This document shows positions 19,840 through 21,374 of a DNA stretch of 21,374 nt, piece by piece. Source of the stretch: Amoebophrya sp. AT5.2 (taxonomy: Eukaryota > Sar > Dinophyceae > Syndiniales > Amoebophryaceae); contig RXOD01004500.1 of the NCBI GenBank assembly GCA_005223375.1, positions 1 to 21,374 on the forward strand. The letters are read 5' to 3'. The notes beneath the pieces were generated by a model that saw nothing but the letters and a program-made list of their open reading frames with translations, was not told where the DNA came from and ran no database searches. A program made the translations under genes and the position numbers. Positions within the stretch are counted from its first letter, which is position 1. Each line of letters opens with the position of its first letter.

Positions 19840-20941
19840 TCATGCTGCTGCGAAACAAGTCGCGCCGATACGATCTCCTGCCTTTCGTGTCAACTTCGAC
19901 ATTTTTGATTCGTCTGGACCACTGCAGGAGTCTTCGCGATCACTCGAGGCCCTATCAACTTCGTGCCCGTCGTCAGACGTTTTCAATTTCATCACCTCCG
20001 GCGCGCTTGGATTCTTTGCCGTACTGCTTGATTCAGTCGTGTCCCTGCCATCTTTTGACTTTGCAGCGCGGCTGCCCACGACCACTCGCGCGGGCCGCAG
20101 CACGCGGCCATGAAGGTAAAAACCTTCGCGATGCACCGTTGCGATACGGTTTTTTTCCACTTCCGCGTCCTGAGAAACGGCTTCGTGCAAGTTGGGGTCA
20201 AACTCAAAGCTCGCCCGCTCTTGGCCATCTCCATCTCCCATGCCGAGCTCCATTTTTTCCACCCCGTGCTTTTTTAGCGCTTGGAAGAGCGAGCCGCCCG
20301 TAAGCTCCACGCCCTGCATGTACTGGAGGAGGTAATCGCGGTCGTCGGGGCTGGCCATCTTCGGTATTGTCGCCTTCACGGGCAGGGCCGCGGATCTGGG
20401 TAGAGGTAGGAGTAGGTACTTGGAGAATATGAATAACATGTGAACGGTGGGGTGCTATGTTATGTTTGTATGCCTCTTCAAGAAACACAGAATCTTCATA
20501 AATAAATCTTACCAACAGATTGATAGAGAAGTACCTGCAAAGCAGCGTGCTGTCAGCGACCGCGAGCAGGTCTGTCGCGAACGCTTTGTGCGCGTACTTT
20601 TTCGCGTGGTCCAGCTCTTTCTCCAGCCTGTGCCTCTCGCCGTCGGTCACGTGCTTCAGTTGCTGCAGCTGGCTGCGAAGCTTCGTTCTCTCCACAGCCG
20701 CCTGCGCAAGTCTTTTCGCCCCGAAAACGTCCGCCCCCGCCGCTGCCAGGAGCGCTGCAACACTCGCACCACCTGCTGCCGCGAGCGCCCACTGCCGCTG
20801 CTCGAGGAGTTTTTTCCGCTCCGTTTCCGCATGGTTCAGTTGGGTCTGAACGCGTTTTCGCTCTGCGTCGACAGCCTGTATTTTGTCTCGCAGAGCAGCA
20901 CTCTCCGCCTGCGAGGATGGTGCCGATGCGTTGTTCCCCAT
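19840..20941 (-). CDS. GrpE-type nucleotide exchange factor for Hsp70, 2 exons
   Basis: Exons are 20941-20535 and 20395-19840 (963 nt, 320 residues), joined in phase 2 across an Arg codon. GrpE releases ADP from DnaK or mitochondrial Hsp70. The signature is ELDHAKKYAHKAFATDLLAV (about 110-128), GVELTGGSLFQALKKHGVEK (about 164-183), FDPNLHEAVSQ (about 201-211) and VLRPARVVV (about 234-242). The family's usual AEFxNFRxR segment is replaced by a long charged coiled coil. Unusually, the N terminus reads MGNNASAP, an N-myristoylation-like MGxxxS, and residues 51-73 are a hydrophobic Ala/Gly/Val segment that could span a membrane. A tail of about 78 residues after the core is Ser/Asp/Lys-rich and not part of the family. 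A CTTCAG acceptor-like site lies 13 bases before the ATG, supporting this start. Confidence 0.9.
20396..20534 (-). other. Intron of the GrpE gene (139 bp)
   Basis: The donor is TGCAG|GTACTT and the acceptor CCTCTACCCAG|ATCCGC with a clear pyrimidine tract. Two bases from the left exon and one from the right complete an Arg codon. Splicing links the two halves of the GrpE domain. Confidence 0.87.
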
Positions 20942-21374
20942 ATACAAAGAAATTCTGAAGAGTTGTTATCGTCCGAATCCGAAATGAGGTTCACGCACGG
21001 TTGAGATACATTGTGTTCTCAACCGTCACACTGGCGATCTCAGAATCAGCGCACATCGACAATCTGGCAACTGTATTGGATGGAAATAGGAATGTCACAC
21101 GCGGATCGCAGTCCTCTACGCGAAGAATCAAGAAGGGGATCGTCTGTCGTGGACTTCCACTCGCATTGCGACACTCGCATTTCACACAGGCCAGGCAAAA
21201 GGTGGAGGTGGAGCAAAAAGTGTTTGTTCGTCTGGTAAAGATATTCCGACGCGTGCTCGTGCATTCAGACTGATATCTGGTTTTAGTGCTTCATCAAGAA
21301 AGCCCAAACGCGCTCGCGTACAAGAGAACGGTGCTTGAGCTATCCCTCTAGAATCAATCATACGACAGTGAATT
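20942..21374. other. Upstream flank of the GrpE gene; no gene recognised
   Basis: This is about 430 bases at the window edge. Short frames occur on both strands without recognisable domains. It likely contains the leader of the GrpE gene and intergenic DNA. Confidence 0.5.

Overview
The window looks like nuclear DNA of a protist. It carries seven well-supported protein genes, all on the minus strand. At least four of them are interrupted by short GT-AG introns of about 100 to 320 bases, which I placed by matching reading phase across each junction. One-way gene order, mitochondrial-type proteins (NFU1, GrpE), short introns and possible trans-splice acceptors close to the start codons suggest an alveolate such as a dinoflagellate or a syndinian parasite (Amoebophrya-like). 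The taxonomic guess is inference only; no rRNA, spliced-leader RNA or other lineage marker was seen.

Layout, from right to left (the direction of transcription): a GrpE-type Hsp70 nucleotide exchange factor in two exons (20941-19840); a small coiled-coil protein (19542-19018); the mitochondrial Fe-S scaffold NFU1 in three exons (18436-17109); a signal-anchored one-TM protein with two weak DUF4397/AlgF-like repeats (16403-14577); a 975-residue polytopic membrane protein of no recognised family in three exons (13778-10476); an 80-residue cytochrome b5 in two exons (9469-9052); a 1132-residue secretory protein built from tandem HAD-phosphatase-like modules in three exons (7729-3910); and a 672-residue orphan protein (2330-312). 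No RNA gene, CRISPR array or recognisable transposon was found.

The genes do not form one pathway. NFU1 (Fe-S delivery) and GrpE (mtHsp70 cycling, which also serves Fe-S assembly) are functionally related, and cytochrome b5 adds an electron carrier. The HAD-repeat protein and the two membrane proteins are lineage-style genes. The most unusual items are the HAD multidomain protein, with a 30-base near-perfect inverted duplication inside its coding sequence and a duplicated acidic FEDA motif; a GrpE that starts with a myristoylation-like MGNNAS and carries a hydrophobic segment instead of a normal mitochondrial presequence; a strong preference for GTAC at intron 5' ends; and possible trans-splice acceptors just upstream of most start codons.
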